Positions 7,295 through 16,900 of a DNA stretch of 64,000 nucleotides are shown here, piece after piece (the stretch's first letter is position 1; the number at the start of each line of letters is the position of its first letter). A program made the position numbers and the translations under genes. The stretch is from an uncultured Eubacteriales bacterium (GTDB lineage Bacteria; Bacillota; Clostridia; Monoglobales; Monoglobaceae). Under the pieces are notes generated by a model. That model was given only the letters and a program-made list of their open reading frames with translations, was not told the DNA's origin and made no database searches. The stretch lies in assembly GCA_958352815.1 (NCBI GenBank), contig CATWQA010000002.1:88150-152149 (forward strand), given 5' to 3'.

Positions 7295-8473
7295 TTAATG
7301 ATGGAACAGACGAATGCCCGCAAACGCCATGGCAATTCCGTACTTATTACAGGTTTCGATAACGTTGTCGTCTCTGATGGATCCGCCGGGCTGGGCTATA
7401 GCCGTTACCCCTGACTTATGGGCTCTCTCAATGTTATCCCCGAAGGGGAAGAACGCATCGCTGCCCAGAGCTACGTCTGTGTTTTTGCTGAGCCACTCCT
7501 GCTGCTCCTCCTTGGTGAACACTGGAGGCTTTGTCTTAAACCTGGTCTCCCAAACACCGTCGGCAAGAACATCCATATATTCATCGGAGATATATACGTC
7601 AATAGCGTTGTCCCTGTCCGCCCTCTTAATTCCGTCCACAAATTCAAGAGCCAGCACCTGTGGAGCCTGTCTGAGCCACCATATATCCGCCTTGTTTCCC
7701 GCAAGCCTTGTGCAGTGTATTCTGGACTGCTGACCGGCTCCGATACCTATTGCCTGCCCGTCCTTTACGTAGCAAACGCTGTTTGACTGGGTATACTTCA
7801 GGGTTATCAGAGAAATCATCAGGTCTCTGAGTTGCTCCTCCGTTATATTTTTATTGTCGGTTACAACATTTGCCAAAAGCTCCTTGTTTATATCAAGCTC
7901 GTTTCTGCCCTGCTCAAAGGTAACGCCGAAAACCTGCTTTCTCTCAATGGGAGCCGGGGTGTAGCTTTCGTCAATTTGGATAATGTTATAGCTGCCCTTT
8001 CTCTTTCCCTTGAGAATTTCCAGAGCGTCATCATCGTAGCCCGGAGCTATAACACCGTCTGACACCTCTTTTGCGATAAGCTGCGCCGTCGCCTTGTCGC
8101 ACACGTCAGAAAGGGCGATAAAGTCGCCGAATGAGGACATTCTGTCCGCACCTCTGGCACGGGCATAGGCGTTGGCAAGAGGAGTCATCTCTATTGTCTC
8201 GTCAACAAAATATATCTTTTTCAGGGTGTCCGAAAGCTCCAGACCAACAGCCGCTCCCGCAGGGGACACGTGCTTAAAGGAGGTTGCCGCAGGCAGACCT
8301 GTCGCCTTTTTCAGCTCCTTTACAAGCTGCCAGCCGTTAAAGGCGTCAAGCAGGTTAATATAACCCGGCTTTCCGCACAGAACGGTTATGGGCAGGTTGC
8401 TTCCGTCCTCCATAAATACTCTTGACGGCTTCTGGTTGGGATTGCAGCCGTACTTTAATTGCATCTCATTCAT
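7295..8473 (-). CDS. Stand-alone AICAR formyltransferase (PurH transformylase domain only)
   Basis: Penultimate step of de novo purine synthesis: adds formyl from 10-formyl-THF to AICAR. The 392 residues cover only the AICARFT half of PurH, with family blocks NPNQKPSRVF, SFKHVSPAGAA, KYTQSNSVCYVKDGQAIGIG and AFFPFGDNIERA. The IMP cyclohydrolase (MGS-like) domain found at the N-terminus of normal PurH is absent. That activity is supplied by the PurO-type protein encoded directly upstream. The start at ATG 8473 is supported by AGGAGG 8 bases before. It is the last gene of the purine operon; no clear terminator follows. Confidence 0.9.
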   Translation of the reverse strand: MNEMQLKYGCNPNQKPSRVFMEDGSNLPITVLCGKPGYINLLDAFNGWQLVKELKKATGLPAATSFKHVSPAGAAVGLELSDTLKKIYFVDETIEMTPLANAYARARGADRMSSFGDFIALSDVCDKATAQLIAKEVSDGVIAPGYDDDALEILKGKRKGSYNIIQIDESYTPAPIERKQVFGVTFEQGRNELDINKELLANVVTDNKNITEEQLRDLMISLITLKYTQSNSVCYVKDGQAIGIGAGQQSRIHCTRLAGNKADIWWLRQAPQVLALEFVDGIKRADRDNAIDVYISDEYMDVLADGVWETRFKTKPPVFTKEEQQEWLSKNTDVALGSDAFFPFGDNIERAHKSGVTAIAQPGGSIRDDNVIETCNKYGIAMAFAGIRLFHH

Positions 8474-8515
8474 CAATTATTCCTCCTGACTGAATTTTGT
8501 CATATGTTCTTTTGG

Positions 8516-9229
8516 CTATTTGTTCTTGTTGACTATCCTTGTCTCCGTCTCGCCCGTCTCGATGTCTATGTATCTCACGAACAGGGAGACCTTGTTATCC
8601 TCGTTAAGGCTATTCCACAAGCCGTCTGTAAACACGCCGATACTGTCCGGAATGTTAATCTTCTTGGGCTCGCCCTCAAAGCTGGGAAGGGGGTCGCCGT
8701 CCTCCATGTACGTGTGGATAAAATGACCCTTGCCGCTTACGGGATTTGAATATGCAAAGGTATACCTCTGGCAGGAGTCGGGGCAGCCGTCTGCGCTCTT
8801 TAGGATAGACATGGCGTAATTATAATCCCCGTCCGACACCTTCATAACAGCTGAAATCCTGGGGGTGTAGTTTGGTGCGTCGTCCTCAAACTCTCTTGTC
8901 CGCAGGCTCTGCTCAAAGGTCATCTGCTTATTCATTAAATCATAAATCGTATCCGTCTGGTCGCCGTTTGTAACAATTGTCTTGTTGCCCAGAACCCTGA
9001 CGGGAGCGTATATAATCAGGTGCGGGTCGGTCAGCTTTGACGGATCAAACGCCTGGGTGCGTATGCCGTCTCCGTCCTCAACGAATATACGGTTGCGGCT
9101 GTTCACGCTTCTGCCCATTATGAAGTATGCGCAAACTGCACTCTTTCCGTTTTCCGACTTGCCCACAATAATACCTCTGCCGGGATAAGAATTTTTCTTT
9201 AACTCATCGTATATATTTATTGTTTCCAT
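8516..9229 (-). CDS. purO: IMP cyclohydrolase, PurO type
   Basis: Final step of purine synthesis, ring closure of FAICAR to IMP. The 237 residues match the IMP cyclohydrolase family PF07826 first known from archaeal PurO: YPGRGIIVGKSENGKSAVCA near the N-terminus, then GRSVNSRNRIF and NYTPRISAVM. It lies between purN and the stand-alone AICAR transformylase, so the pair replaces bifunctional PurH. I am sure of the family; the name purO is by analogy. ATG at 9229 has AGGAAAGG upstream. Confidence 0.9.
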   Translation of the reverse strand: METINIYDELKKNSYPGRGIIVGKSENGKSAVCAYFIMGRSVNSRNRIFVEDGDGIRTQAFDPSKLTDPHLIIYAPVRVLGNKTIVTNGDQTDTIYDLMNKQMTFEQSLRTREFEDDAPNYTPRISAVMKVSDGDYNYAMSILKSADGCPDSCQRYTFAYSNPVSGKGHFIHTYMEDGDPLPSFEGEPKKINIPDSIGVFTDGLWNSLNEDNKVSLFVRYIDIETGETETRIVNKNK

Positions 9230-9250
9230 AATTATTCGCCTTTCCTAATT

Positions 9251-9847
9251 TTATGCATCATCTCTGCACACCATTTCAACCGCTCGGGGCAGGATTTTCC
9301 ACTCGGCTTCTTCCATTACCCGCCTTTGCAGAGTTTCGGGAGTGTCGCCCTCTTCGATGTACACCGCCTTTTGCAGCAGTATCTTTCCGCCGTCGGTAAT
9401 CTCGTTTACCAGGTGAGCCGTCGCTCCTGTCACCTTAACTCCGTAATTCAGTGCCGCCTCGTGAACCCTAAGGCCGTAAAAGCCGTCGCCGCAGAATGAG
9501 GGAATTAGAGACGGATGGATATTGACGATTTTATTTTTGTAGGCATTAAGGAAGCTTTCACCCAGTATGGTCAAAAAGCCTGCCAGAACCACAACCTCAA
9601 CTCCCATGCTCTGCATATAATCGCGAAGAGCAACGTCGAAGGCCTCACCGCTTCCGCACTCCTTTTTGGTGATAACATGGGCGTCAATCCCCGCATTTTT
9701 TGCCCTTTCAAGAGCGTAAACCCCGGGTCTGCTTGACACAACGGTGACTATCTTTCCGGACTTGATTATCCCGTCTCGCTCAGCGTCAATAAGCGCCTGC
9801 AGGTTGGTGCCGCCGCCCGAAACCAGAACTCCTATCTTTTTCAGCAT
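9251..9847 (-). CDS. purN: Phosphoribosylglycinamide formyltransferase
   Basis: GAR transformylase using 10-formyl-THF. 198 residues, usual length. Visible: nucleotide-binding VLVSGGGTNLQAL at the N-terminus, NIHPSLIPSFCGDGFYG with the catalytic Asn/His, and the HLVNEITDGGKIL block with the catalytic Asp. Its start overlaps the end of purM by 7 bases, so the two are translationally coupled. Part of the leftward purine operon. Confidence 0.95.
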   Translation of the reverse strand: MLKKIGVLVSGGGTNLQALIDAERDGIIKSGKIVTVVSSRPGVYALERAKNAGIDAHVITKKECGSGEAFDVALRDYMQSMGVEVVVLAGFLTILGESFLNAYKNKIVNIHPSLIPSFCGDGFYGLRVHEAALNYGVKVTGATAHLVNEITDGGKILLQKAVYIEEGDTPETLQRRVMEEAEWKILPRAVEMVCRDDA

Positions 9848-10878
9848 ATGTCAACTCCCTTTTCTCCGCTGACTATCTCGCCTACCACAAACGCCTTTTC
9901 GCCGCTTTGGCTAATAACCCGAACCGCTTGCTCCGCCTGCTCCTTGGGCACAACAAACATCATGCCGATACCCATGTTATAGGTGTTAAACATATCGTGC
10001 TCCGATATATCACCCAATTTCTGAATTTTATCGAATATGGGCAAAATCTCAAAGCTGCTCTTATCAATTTTAGCCCTTGTGCCCTCCTTTAGCATTCTGG
10101 GAATGTTCTCATAAAAGCCGCCGCCTGTAATGTGAGAAACCGCTCTCACGTCAACAGCTTCAATTGCCGCCAGCATGGGCTTTACATAAATCTTTGTGGG
10201 AGTGAGCAGTGTTTCGCCCACCGACGCGCCAAGCTCCTCGTCATAGGCTTTAAGCCTCTCGGCGCACTCGGGACTGTCGTCAACGGCAAAGACCTTTCTC
10301 ACCAGTGAATAGCCGTTGCTGTGAACGCCTGAGGATTGTATTCCGATTATGGCGTCTCCAACCTCGATGCGGCTGCCGTCAATAATCTTGTCCTTTTCAA
10401 CTATGCCCACCGTAAAGCCGGCAAGGTCGTAATCCTCCTCGGCCATCATTCCCGGGTGCTCGGCAGTCTCGCCGCCTACCAAGGCACAGCCCGCCTTAAC
10501 GCAGCCGTCGGACACGCCCTTGACTATCTCGGCTATCTTTTCGGGGAAGTTCTTGCCCACCGCGATATAGTCCAAAAAGAACAGAGGCTTTGCGCCGCCG
10601 CATACAATGTCGTTTACGCACATTGCGACACAGTCTTGACCTATGGTATCGTGCTTATTCAGTATTAACGCCAGCTTGAGCTTTGTACCCACGCCGTCTG
10701 TGCCCGAAACCAGAACGGGATTTTTATATTCCCCGCTCAGCTCAAACAGACCGCCGAAGCCGCCTATTCCCGAAAGAACTCCGGGTATATCGGTTCTCTT
10801 AACGTGCTCCTTAATCAGCTCAACGGATTTGTAGCCCGCCTCCACGTCTACTCCCGCATTCTTATACGCTTCGCTCAT
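9841..10878 (-). CDS. purM: Phosphoribosylformylglycinamidine cyclo-ligase (AIR synthetase)
   Basis: ATP-dependent ring closure of FGAM to AIR. 345 residues with family blocks YKSVELIKEHV, GGFGGLFEL, LVSGTDGVGTKLKLA, DCVAMCVNDIVCGGA, LVGGETAEHPG and HITGGGFYENIPRML. Length and motif order are normal. Lies between purE and purN and overlaps purN. Confidence 0.96.
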   Translation of the reverse strand: MSEAYKNAGVDVEAGYKSVELIKEHVKRTDIPGVLSGIGGFGGLFELSGEYKNPVLVSGTDGVGTKLKLALILNKHDTIGQDCVAMCVNDIVCGGAKPLFFLDYIAVGKNFPEKIAEIVKGVSDGCVKAGCALVGGETAEHPGMMAEEDYDLAGFTVGIVEKDKIIDGSRIEVGDAIIGIQSSGVHSNGYSLVRKVFAVDDSPECAERLKAYDEELGASVGETLLTPTKIYVKPMLAAIEAVDVRAVSHITGGGFYENIPRMLKEGTRAKIDKSSFEILPIFDKIQKLGDISEHDMFNTYNMGIGMMFVVPKEQAEQAVRVISQSGEKAFVVGEIVSGEKGVDIC

Positions 10879-10905
10879 TATATATCCTCCAATATAAAAT
10901 ATTAA

Positions 10906-11406
10906 TTAGTTTTCATCCCAAAGCTCCGCCTGCAGCTTTTTGTCCTTCTCCGCCACGGCTTCAGCCATGTCCGCCTTGAAGCCCTCTAACTTTTCGGAGA
11001 GCGCCTCGTCTGACAGCGCCAGCATCTGCACCGCCAGTATGCCCGCATTGTCCGCCGCGTTTACTCCCACGGTCGCAACGGGTATACCCGACGGCATCTG
11101 AACCATGGACAAAAGGGAGTCAAGACCGTCCATAAAGGATGATTTTATGGGGAGCGCAATAACCGGCAGGGTCGTATATGCCGCAATAACGCCGCCCAAA
11201 TGCGCCGCCTTGCCCGCCGCCGCAATAATAACCTTTACGCCCTTTTCCTTTGCTGTTTTTGCAAATTCCTCTGCCTGAGCGGGAGTTCTGTGAGCCGAAA
11301 TTACGTGAGCCTCAAAGTCCACTCCGAAGCTCTTTAAAACGTCAATTGCTCCTTTTACCACCGGCAAATCCGAATTGCTGCCCATTATAATTGCTACCTG
11401 TGCCAT
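10906..11406 (-). CDS. purE: N5-carboxyaminoimidazole ribonucleotide mutase
   Basis: Moves the carboxyl group of N5-CAIR to C4 to make CAIR. 166 residues with the IIMGSNSDLPVV nucleotide loop, ISAHRTP and AGKAAHLGGVIAA. I read these as class I PurE (N5-CAIR mutase), whose partner PurK is not in this window; a class II AIR carboxylase is less likely because class II has a different AG-rich loop. Spaced 27 bases from purM and 18 from mtaD. Confidence 0.92.
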   Translation of the reverse strand: MAQVAIIMGSNSDLPVVKGAIDVLKSFGVDFEAHVISAHRTPAQAEEFAKTAKEKGVKVIIAAAGKAAHLGGVIAAYTTLPVIALPIKSSFMDGLDSLLSMVQMPSGIPVATVGVNAADNAGILAVQMLALSDEALSEKLEGFKADMAEAVAEKDKKLQAELWDEN

Positions 11407-11424
11407 AAGATTATATCCTCCTTA

Positions 11425-12621
11425 TTATCTTTTATAAACTATTTTTCCGTTTACCATTGTATACTCAACATCGCTGCACTTTGCGGAATACACAAGGCTC
11501 GACAGCACGTTGTGCAGCGGCATAAGGTGCGGGGTGTTAAAATCAAGGATTATCATGTCCGCAAGAAAGCCCTGCTTGATTGCGCCTAAGTCCTTAAAGC
11601 CCAAAGCCCTCGCCCCGTTTACCGTCGCCATTTTCAGGACGGTATACGCGTCAACCACGGTGGGGTCAAGGCTTACGCCCTTGTGTATCAGCGCAGCTGT
11701 CTTCATTTCCTCAAACATATCAAGACTGTTATTGCTGGAAGCCCCGTCTGTTCCCAGAGCCACGTTTACGCCCATCTCAAGCATTTTCGGCACCGCCGCC
11801 ACTCCTGACGCAAGCTTTAGGTTGCTTATGGGGTTGTGCGCCACAGAAACATTATGCTTCTTTAAGATTTCTAAGTCCCTATCCGTCATAACCACGCAGT
11901 GAGCGGCTATGGTAGGATTTTCAAACAAGCCCGTGCTCTCCATATACTCTGTGGGGGTCATGCCGTGCTCCGCCATGCAGTCGTCAAACTCCTTTTGGGT
12001 TTCCGCCAAGTGAGTGTGTATAGGCATATTATGGCTCTTTGCATACTCTCCGCACTTTTTCAAAAGCTCAAAGGTACAAGTATAAATGGCATGGGGCGAA
12101 AAGGTAAAGCTGATTAAGTCGTTATCCTTAAATTCCTCCGCCATTGCTTCCATGAGCTTGACCTTGCGGTCGTAGCCGTCAAAGTTCACGCAGTCGCTGA
12201 GCACCGCCCGTATTCCCTTCTCCGCTGCAACTCTGCCTGTCTCAGCCTGAAAGAAATACATATCGCTGAAGCAGGTGGTTCCGCCGGCAAGCATTTCGTC
12301 TATGCCGATTTTGCTGCCCTCGATTATGTCCTCCGCCGTCAGCTTATCCTCAAAGGGGAAAATTTTGTTATACAGCCAGTCCTGCAAGTTCATATCGTCG
12401 GCATAGCCCCGCAGCAGGGTCATTGCCAAATGGGAATGGGTGTTAATCAGCCCGGGCATGAGAACCTTGCCTCTGCCGTCGATCACGGTTTCAAACTGCC
12501 CCGTAGGCTCCTCTGTTCCCGCGTACTCAATTCTGCCGCCCTTTGTCGCCACAAATCCGTTCTCGATAACTCCCGCCTCATCGTCCATTGTAACAACGGT
12601 TATATTCTTAAATAAAACCAT
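11425..12621 (-). CDS. mtaD: 5-methylthioadenosine/S-adenosylhomocysteine (adenosine) deaminase
   Basis: Amidohydrolase that deaminates MTA, SAH or adenosine to the inosine forms. 398 residues. Metal ligands visible in MPGLINTHSHLAMTLLRG, HTHLAET, and HCVVMTDRD, followed by HNPISNLKLASGVA and LGTDGASSNNSLDMFEE. This order is the MtaD/SsnA-type pattern; substrate choice among MTA, SAH and adenosine cannot be read from sequence. It starts 2 bases after luxS and precedes purE, so it links SAH or adenosine recycling to purine supply. Confidence 0.87.
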   Translation of the reverse strand: MVLFKNITVVTMDDEAGVIENGFVATKGGRIEYAGTEEPTGQFETVIDGRGKVLMPGLINTHSHLAMTLLRGYADDMNLQDWLYNKIFPFEDKLTAEDIIEGSKIGIDEMLAGGTTCFSDMYFFQAETGRVAAEKGIRAVLSDCVNFDGYDRKVKLMEAMAEEFKDNDLISFTFSPHAIYTCTFELLKKCGEYAKSHNMPIHTHLAETQKEFDDCMAEHGMTPTEYMESTGLFENPTIAAHCVVMTDRDLEILKKHNVSVAHNPISNLKLASGVAAVPKMLEMGVNVALGTDGASSNNSLDMFEEMKTAALIHKGVSLDPTVVDAYTVLKMATVNGARALGFKDLGAIKQGFLADMIILDFNTPHLMPLHNVLSSLVYSAKCSDVEYTMVNGKIVYKR

Positions 12622-12623
12622 AC

Positions 12624-13082
12624 TTACTCCTCGTAATTTAAATCGTCTTTGGTTAAGTCCTTGATTTTTTCAAGGTAGCTTTTTGCCTCAGCCCTTGCAA
12701 GCTCAACGTCAAGGTTGCGGTAGTTTCCGCACTCAATCTCGCTTGCGCCGGGCATATCTCCGTCATACTCCGCAATGCCCGCCAGAACCTCTTTTATAAC
12801 CTGAACCACAGTGCCGTGATCCGCGTTCCTGATAAGCAGATAAAATCCCGTCTGGCAGCCCATGGGTCCGAAATATATTACGTCCTTTGAAATTCTCGAA
12901 TTTCTTACCATGGTGGCAAACAGGTGCTCCAGAGAATGGAGGGTTGCGTTATCGACCAGGTCGCCTGTGTTGGGCTTTCTCATTCGCATATCATATGTGG
13001 TTACGTCCCCGTCAACCCGAGATATATACACCCAAGGCTTTATCTTTCTGTGGTCAACGCTAAAGCTGGCTATTCTTTCCAT
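12624..13082 (-). CDS. luxS: S-ribosylhomocysteine lyase (AI-2 synthesis)
   Basis: Cleaves S-ribosylhomocysteine to homocysteine and DPD, the AI-2 precursor. 152 residues, usual length. Metal ligands: HSLEH (His49, Glu52 catalytic, His53) and Cys118 in SEIECGNY; catalytic Cys76 in GPMGCQTGFY. All key residues are present. The usual partner Pfs/MtnN, which makes the substrate from SAH, is not beside it; instead mtaD follows and punA precedes. Confidence 0.96.
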   Translation of the reverse strand: MERIASFSVDHRKIKPWVYISRVDGDVTTYDMRMRKPNTGDLVDNATLHSLEHLFATMVRNSRISKDVIYFGPMGCQTGFYLLIRNADHGTVVQVIKEVLAGIAEYDGDMPGASEIECGNYRNLDVELARAEAKSYLEKIKDLTKDDLNYEE

Positions 13083-13099
13083 ATATTAATGCCTCCGTT

Positions 13100-13909
13100 C
13101 TAACTCAGCTCGGTAATTATCTTAAAAATCAAATCTGAAATTCTCCTGCACATCAGGGGCTCGGCGTTATCGATAACCTGTCTGTTAAGCCCGCCGCCCT
13201 CAATGCCTGCCGCCATGTTGGACACACCCGACAGCGCCAGTACTTTAATTCCGCAGTGAACCGCTGCGATAACCTCGGGCACGGTGGACATTCCCACCAA
13301 GTCGGCTCCCGCCGCCTTTAACATTCTGATTTCCGCAGGCGTCTCAAACTGAGGTCCCGTCATGTAGGCGTAGACCCCCTGTTTTAAATCTAAATTCAGG
13401 GTCTCTGCGCATTTTATAGCTAATTCCCTAAGCTCCGGTGCGTACGCCCTTGTCATGTCAAAAAAGCGTTCGCCCAGCTCATCGAGATTTTTCCCCCTCA
13501 GAGGCGAGTCCATACCAAACTTAATATGGTCGCATATCAAAATCGGATCTCCCGGTGCAAAATCGGTGTTAATCGCGCCGCTTGCATTGGTTAAAATCAG
13601 CGTCTCAACCCCCATAGCCTTTAGCATACGGACGGGAAACACAAGCTCCTCCATGGAATAGCCCTCATAATAGTGCAGTCTGCCCTGCATTACCACAACG
13701 GGAACTCCTGCGATTTTGCCCGCTATCAGGCGGCACTTATGCCAGTTTCCGTCTATCTTGGGAAAGCCGGGAATTTCACTGTAGGGAATAACAGCCCCTT
13801 CCTCCGCCGCGTCCCCTATTTCTCCCAGGCCCGTGCCGAGGATTACGGCAACCCTCGGCGACAGGTCTGTCTTACTCATTATATATTCAGCCGCGTTTTT
13901 ATAAGACAT
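13100..13909 (-). CDS. punA: Purine nucleoside phosphorylase, type I
   Basis: Phosphorolysis of inosine and guanosine in purine salvage. 269 residues, with GTGLGEIGD phosphate loop, MQGRLHYYEGYSMEELVFPV, LTNASGAIN, MTGPQFETPAEIRM and VGMSTVPEVIAA. These define the trimeric PNP family (PF01048, PunA/DeoD-II type). Nine bases from purL and 17 from luxS, so it is co-transcribed with de novo purine genes. Confidence 0.93.
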   Translation of the reverse strand: MSYKNAAEYIMSKTDLSPRVAVILGTGLGEIGDAAEEGAVIPYSEIPGFPKIDGNWHKCRLIAGKIAGVPVVVMQGRLHYYEGYSMEELVFPVRMLKAMGVETLILTNASGAINTDFAPGDPILICDHIKFGMDSPLRGKNLDELGERFFDMTRAYAPELRELAIKCAETLNLDLKQGVYAYMTGPQFETPAEIRMLKAAGADLVGMSTVPEVIAAVHCGIKVLALSGVSNMAAGIEGGGLNRQVIDNAEPLMCRRISDLIFKIITELS

Positions 13910-13917
13910 AGTCTCTC

Positions 13918-16900
13918 CTATTTGAAGTACTTAACTCCGCTTTCAAAAATCTTTTGGTCAATGTCTCCTACAATGTTCTTATAGACATTCTCGCCGATAC
14001 GCTCCGAATGTCCCATCTTACCCAGAACTCTGCCGTCAGGGCTGGTTATGCCCTCGATTGCGTAATATGAACCGTTGGGGTTATAGGGCATCTCATAGGT
14101 GGGGTTGCCCTCCAAATCAACATACTGGGTGGCGATCTGTCCGTTTTTCTCCATCTCGGCTATAACCTCGGGGCTTGCAATAAATCTGCCCTCACCGTGG
14201 GACACGGCAATCTGATGAATATCTCCCAAATTCACGCCTGACAGCCACGGTGATTTTACAGATGAAATCCTTGTGGAAACTATCTGAGAAACGTGTCTGC
14301 CGATTGTGTTAAAGGTCAGTGTCGGGCAGGTGTCGTCAACCTTTCTGATTTCGCCGAAGGGCACCAGACCCAGCTTAATCAAAGCCTGAAATCCGTTACA
14401 AATTCCCAGAGCCAAGCCGCCCCGCTTGTTGAGCAACTCCATAACGGCTTCCTTGAGCTTTTCGTTCTCAAATGCCGCCTTGATGAACTTACCCGAACCG
14501 TCAGGCTCATCGCCGCCGCTGAAGCCGCCGGGGATCATGAGGATTTGAGCCTCGTTTACCGATTTCACAAATCTCTCGATTGACTCCTCAACGTGGGACT
14601 GCTTCAGGTTCCTGAACACCTGAACGTCCGCCTCCGCTCCCGCTCTTTCAAAAACCCGAGCCGTGTCGTACTCACAGTTGGTTCCCGGGAACGCAGGGAT
14701 AAACACTCTGGGTCTCGGCATTTTTATCATGGGAGCCGCCGTGCTTCTCTCGCTGTAATTAAAGGCCTTCATTCCCACATTGTCATACTTTGCCTTGGTG
14801 GGATACACGCCCTCAAGGGGCTTTGCCCACGCTTTTACAACCTCGTCAACAGAGATTTCCTCTCCGTCTATCTTTATTAATCCGTCATCGGTTGTATGAC
14901 CCAGGATTATAGTTTCTATATCATTGCCGATCATTCCGATGGCGCCTGCGCCCTCATACTCTATTATTACGCTGCCGTAGTACGCCTTGAACAGCTCCGA
15001 CTTGTCGCTGCACTCGGTGAAATCAAAGCCCAGCTTATTGCCCATGGACGCCTTTATAACAGCCTCCATAACTCCGCCGTAGCCTACGGCATAGGCAGTT
15101 TTCACATTTTTGAACATGCTGTCTGAAATCATCTGATAGAGTATGCCGTACAGAGTTTTCAGGCAGTCAAAGTCAGGCAGGTTATTCTCGTCATACTTGG
15201 GCTTAAACAGTATAACCGTGTTGCCCGCCGCCTTAAACTCGCTCGAAACAGCCTTTGCCGCGTCAAGAGGCGCAACCGCAAAGGAGGTCAGCGTGGGAGG
15301 AACGTCTATATCATTAAAGGAACCGCTCATGGAGTCCTTGCCGCCGATTGCCGCCAAAGACAGCTTCTCCTGAGCATAGTATCCGCCCAGCAAGGCCGCA
15401 AGAGGCTTGCCCCAACGCTTGGGGTCTGTGCCCAATCTCTCAAAGTATTCCTGGAATGTCAGGTATATATCCCTGTAATCCACACCGGCGCACACCGCCT
15501 TGGTTACCGACTCTACAACAGCGTATACCGCTCCCGCAAAGGGGTTCGCCTTTGAAATCTTCGGGTTGTAGCCGTAGGACATTACGGTTGCGGTGTTCGT
15601 CTCGTTGCCCAATACCGGGATTTTTGCAACCATGTTCTGCTGAGGCGTAAGCTGGTACTTTCCGCCGTAGGGCATGAACACCGAGTTGCCGCCGATTGTG
15701 CTGTCAAACCTCTCAACCAGACCCTTCTGGGAGCAAACGTTAATATCGCTCACCAGGTCGAGTATCTTCTCTTTATAAGTATCTCCCTTGGGATTAAATT
15801 CAAACATTTCTGCGCCGAAATCGTCCGCCGTTACCTCAACATCTGCGTTCTTCTCTGCGCCGTTGGTGTTAAGGAAGGCTCTGGAAATGTCGCAAATGGT
15901 CTTTCCTCTCCAGTGCATAACCAGTCTGGGAAGCTCTGTCACCTCCGCCACAACAACTGCGTCCAGGTTTTCCTTGTCCGCCTCTGCTATAAATCTTTCG
16001 GCGTCCTTAGCTCTGACTACAACAGCCATTCTCTCCTGGGACTCGGAAATAGCCAGCTCTGTGCCGTCCAGTCCCTCATACTTCTTGGGAACCTTATCCA
16101 AATCTATATCAAGACCGTCCGCAAGCTCTCCGATTGCCACCGAAACGCCGCCTGCACCAAAGTCGTTGCAGCGTCTGATCATGGTGGTAACCTCGTTCTT
16201 CCTGAACAGCCTTTGCAGCTTTCTCTCAACGGGCGGGTTACCCTTTTGTACCTCTGCGCCGCAGGTTTCAAGAGATGAGCTGTCATGAGCCTTGGACGAG
16301 CCTGTGGCTCCGCCGCAGCCGTCACGGCCTGTCATTCCGCCCAGCAGAATAACCACGTCTCCCGGCTCAGGAACCTCACGGATTACGTTTTTCTTGGGGG
16401 CCGCCGCAATTACCGCGCCTATCTCCATACGCTTTGCAACGTAGCCCTCATCGTAAATTTCAGTTACTCCGCCTGTGGCAAGACCTATCTGATTGCCGTA
16501 GGAGCTGTAGCCCTCTGCCGCGCCCAGAACAAGCTTGCGCTGGGGCAGCTTGCCCTCCATTGTCTCTTTTAAGGTCTTTCTGGGGTCGCCCGCTCCCGTA
16601 ACGCGCATTGCCTGGTAAACATATGAACGTCCCGACAGGGGGTCGCGGATAGCTCCGCCCAAGCAGGTTGCCGCGCCGCCGAAGGGCTCAATCTCTGTGG
16701 GGTGGTTATGGGTCTCGTTCTTGAACATAACCAGGTAGTCCTCTGTTGTGCCGTCTGTCATGTTCACCTGAACCTGAATTGAGCAGGCGTTTATCTCCTC
16801 ACTCTCGTCAAGAGCCGTGAGCACGCCTCTCTTTTTCAGCTCCTTTGCTGCGATCGTGGCAACGTCCATAAGGCAAATATTCTTCTGCTTCTCGCCGTAG

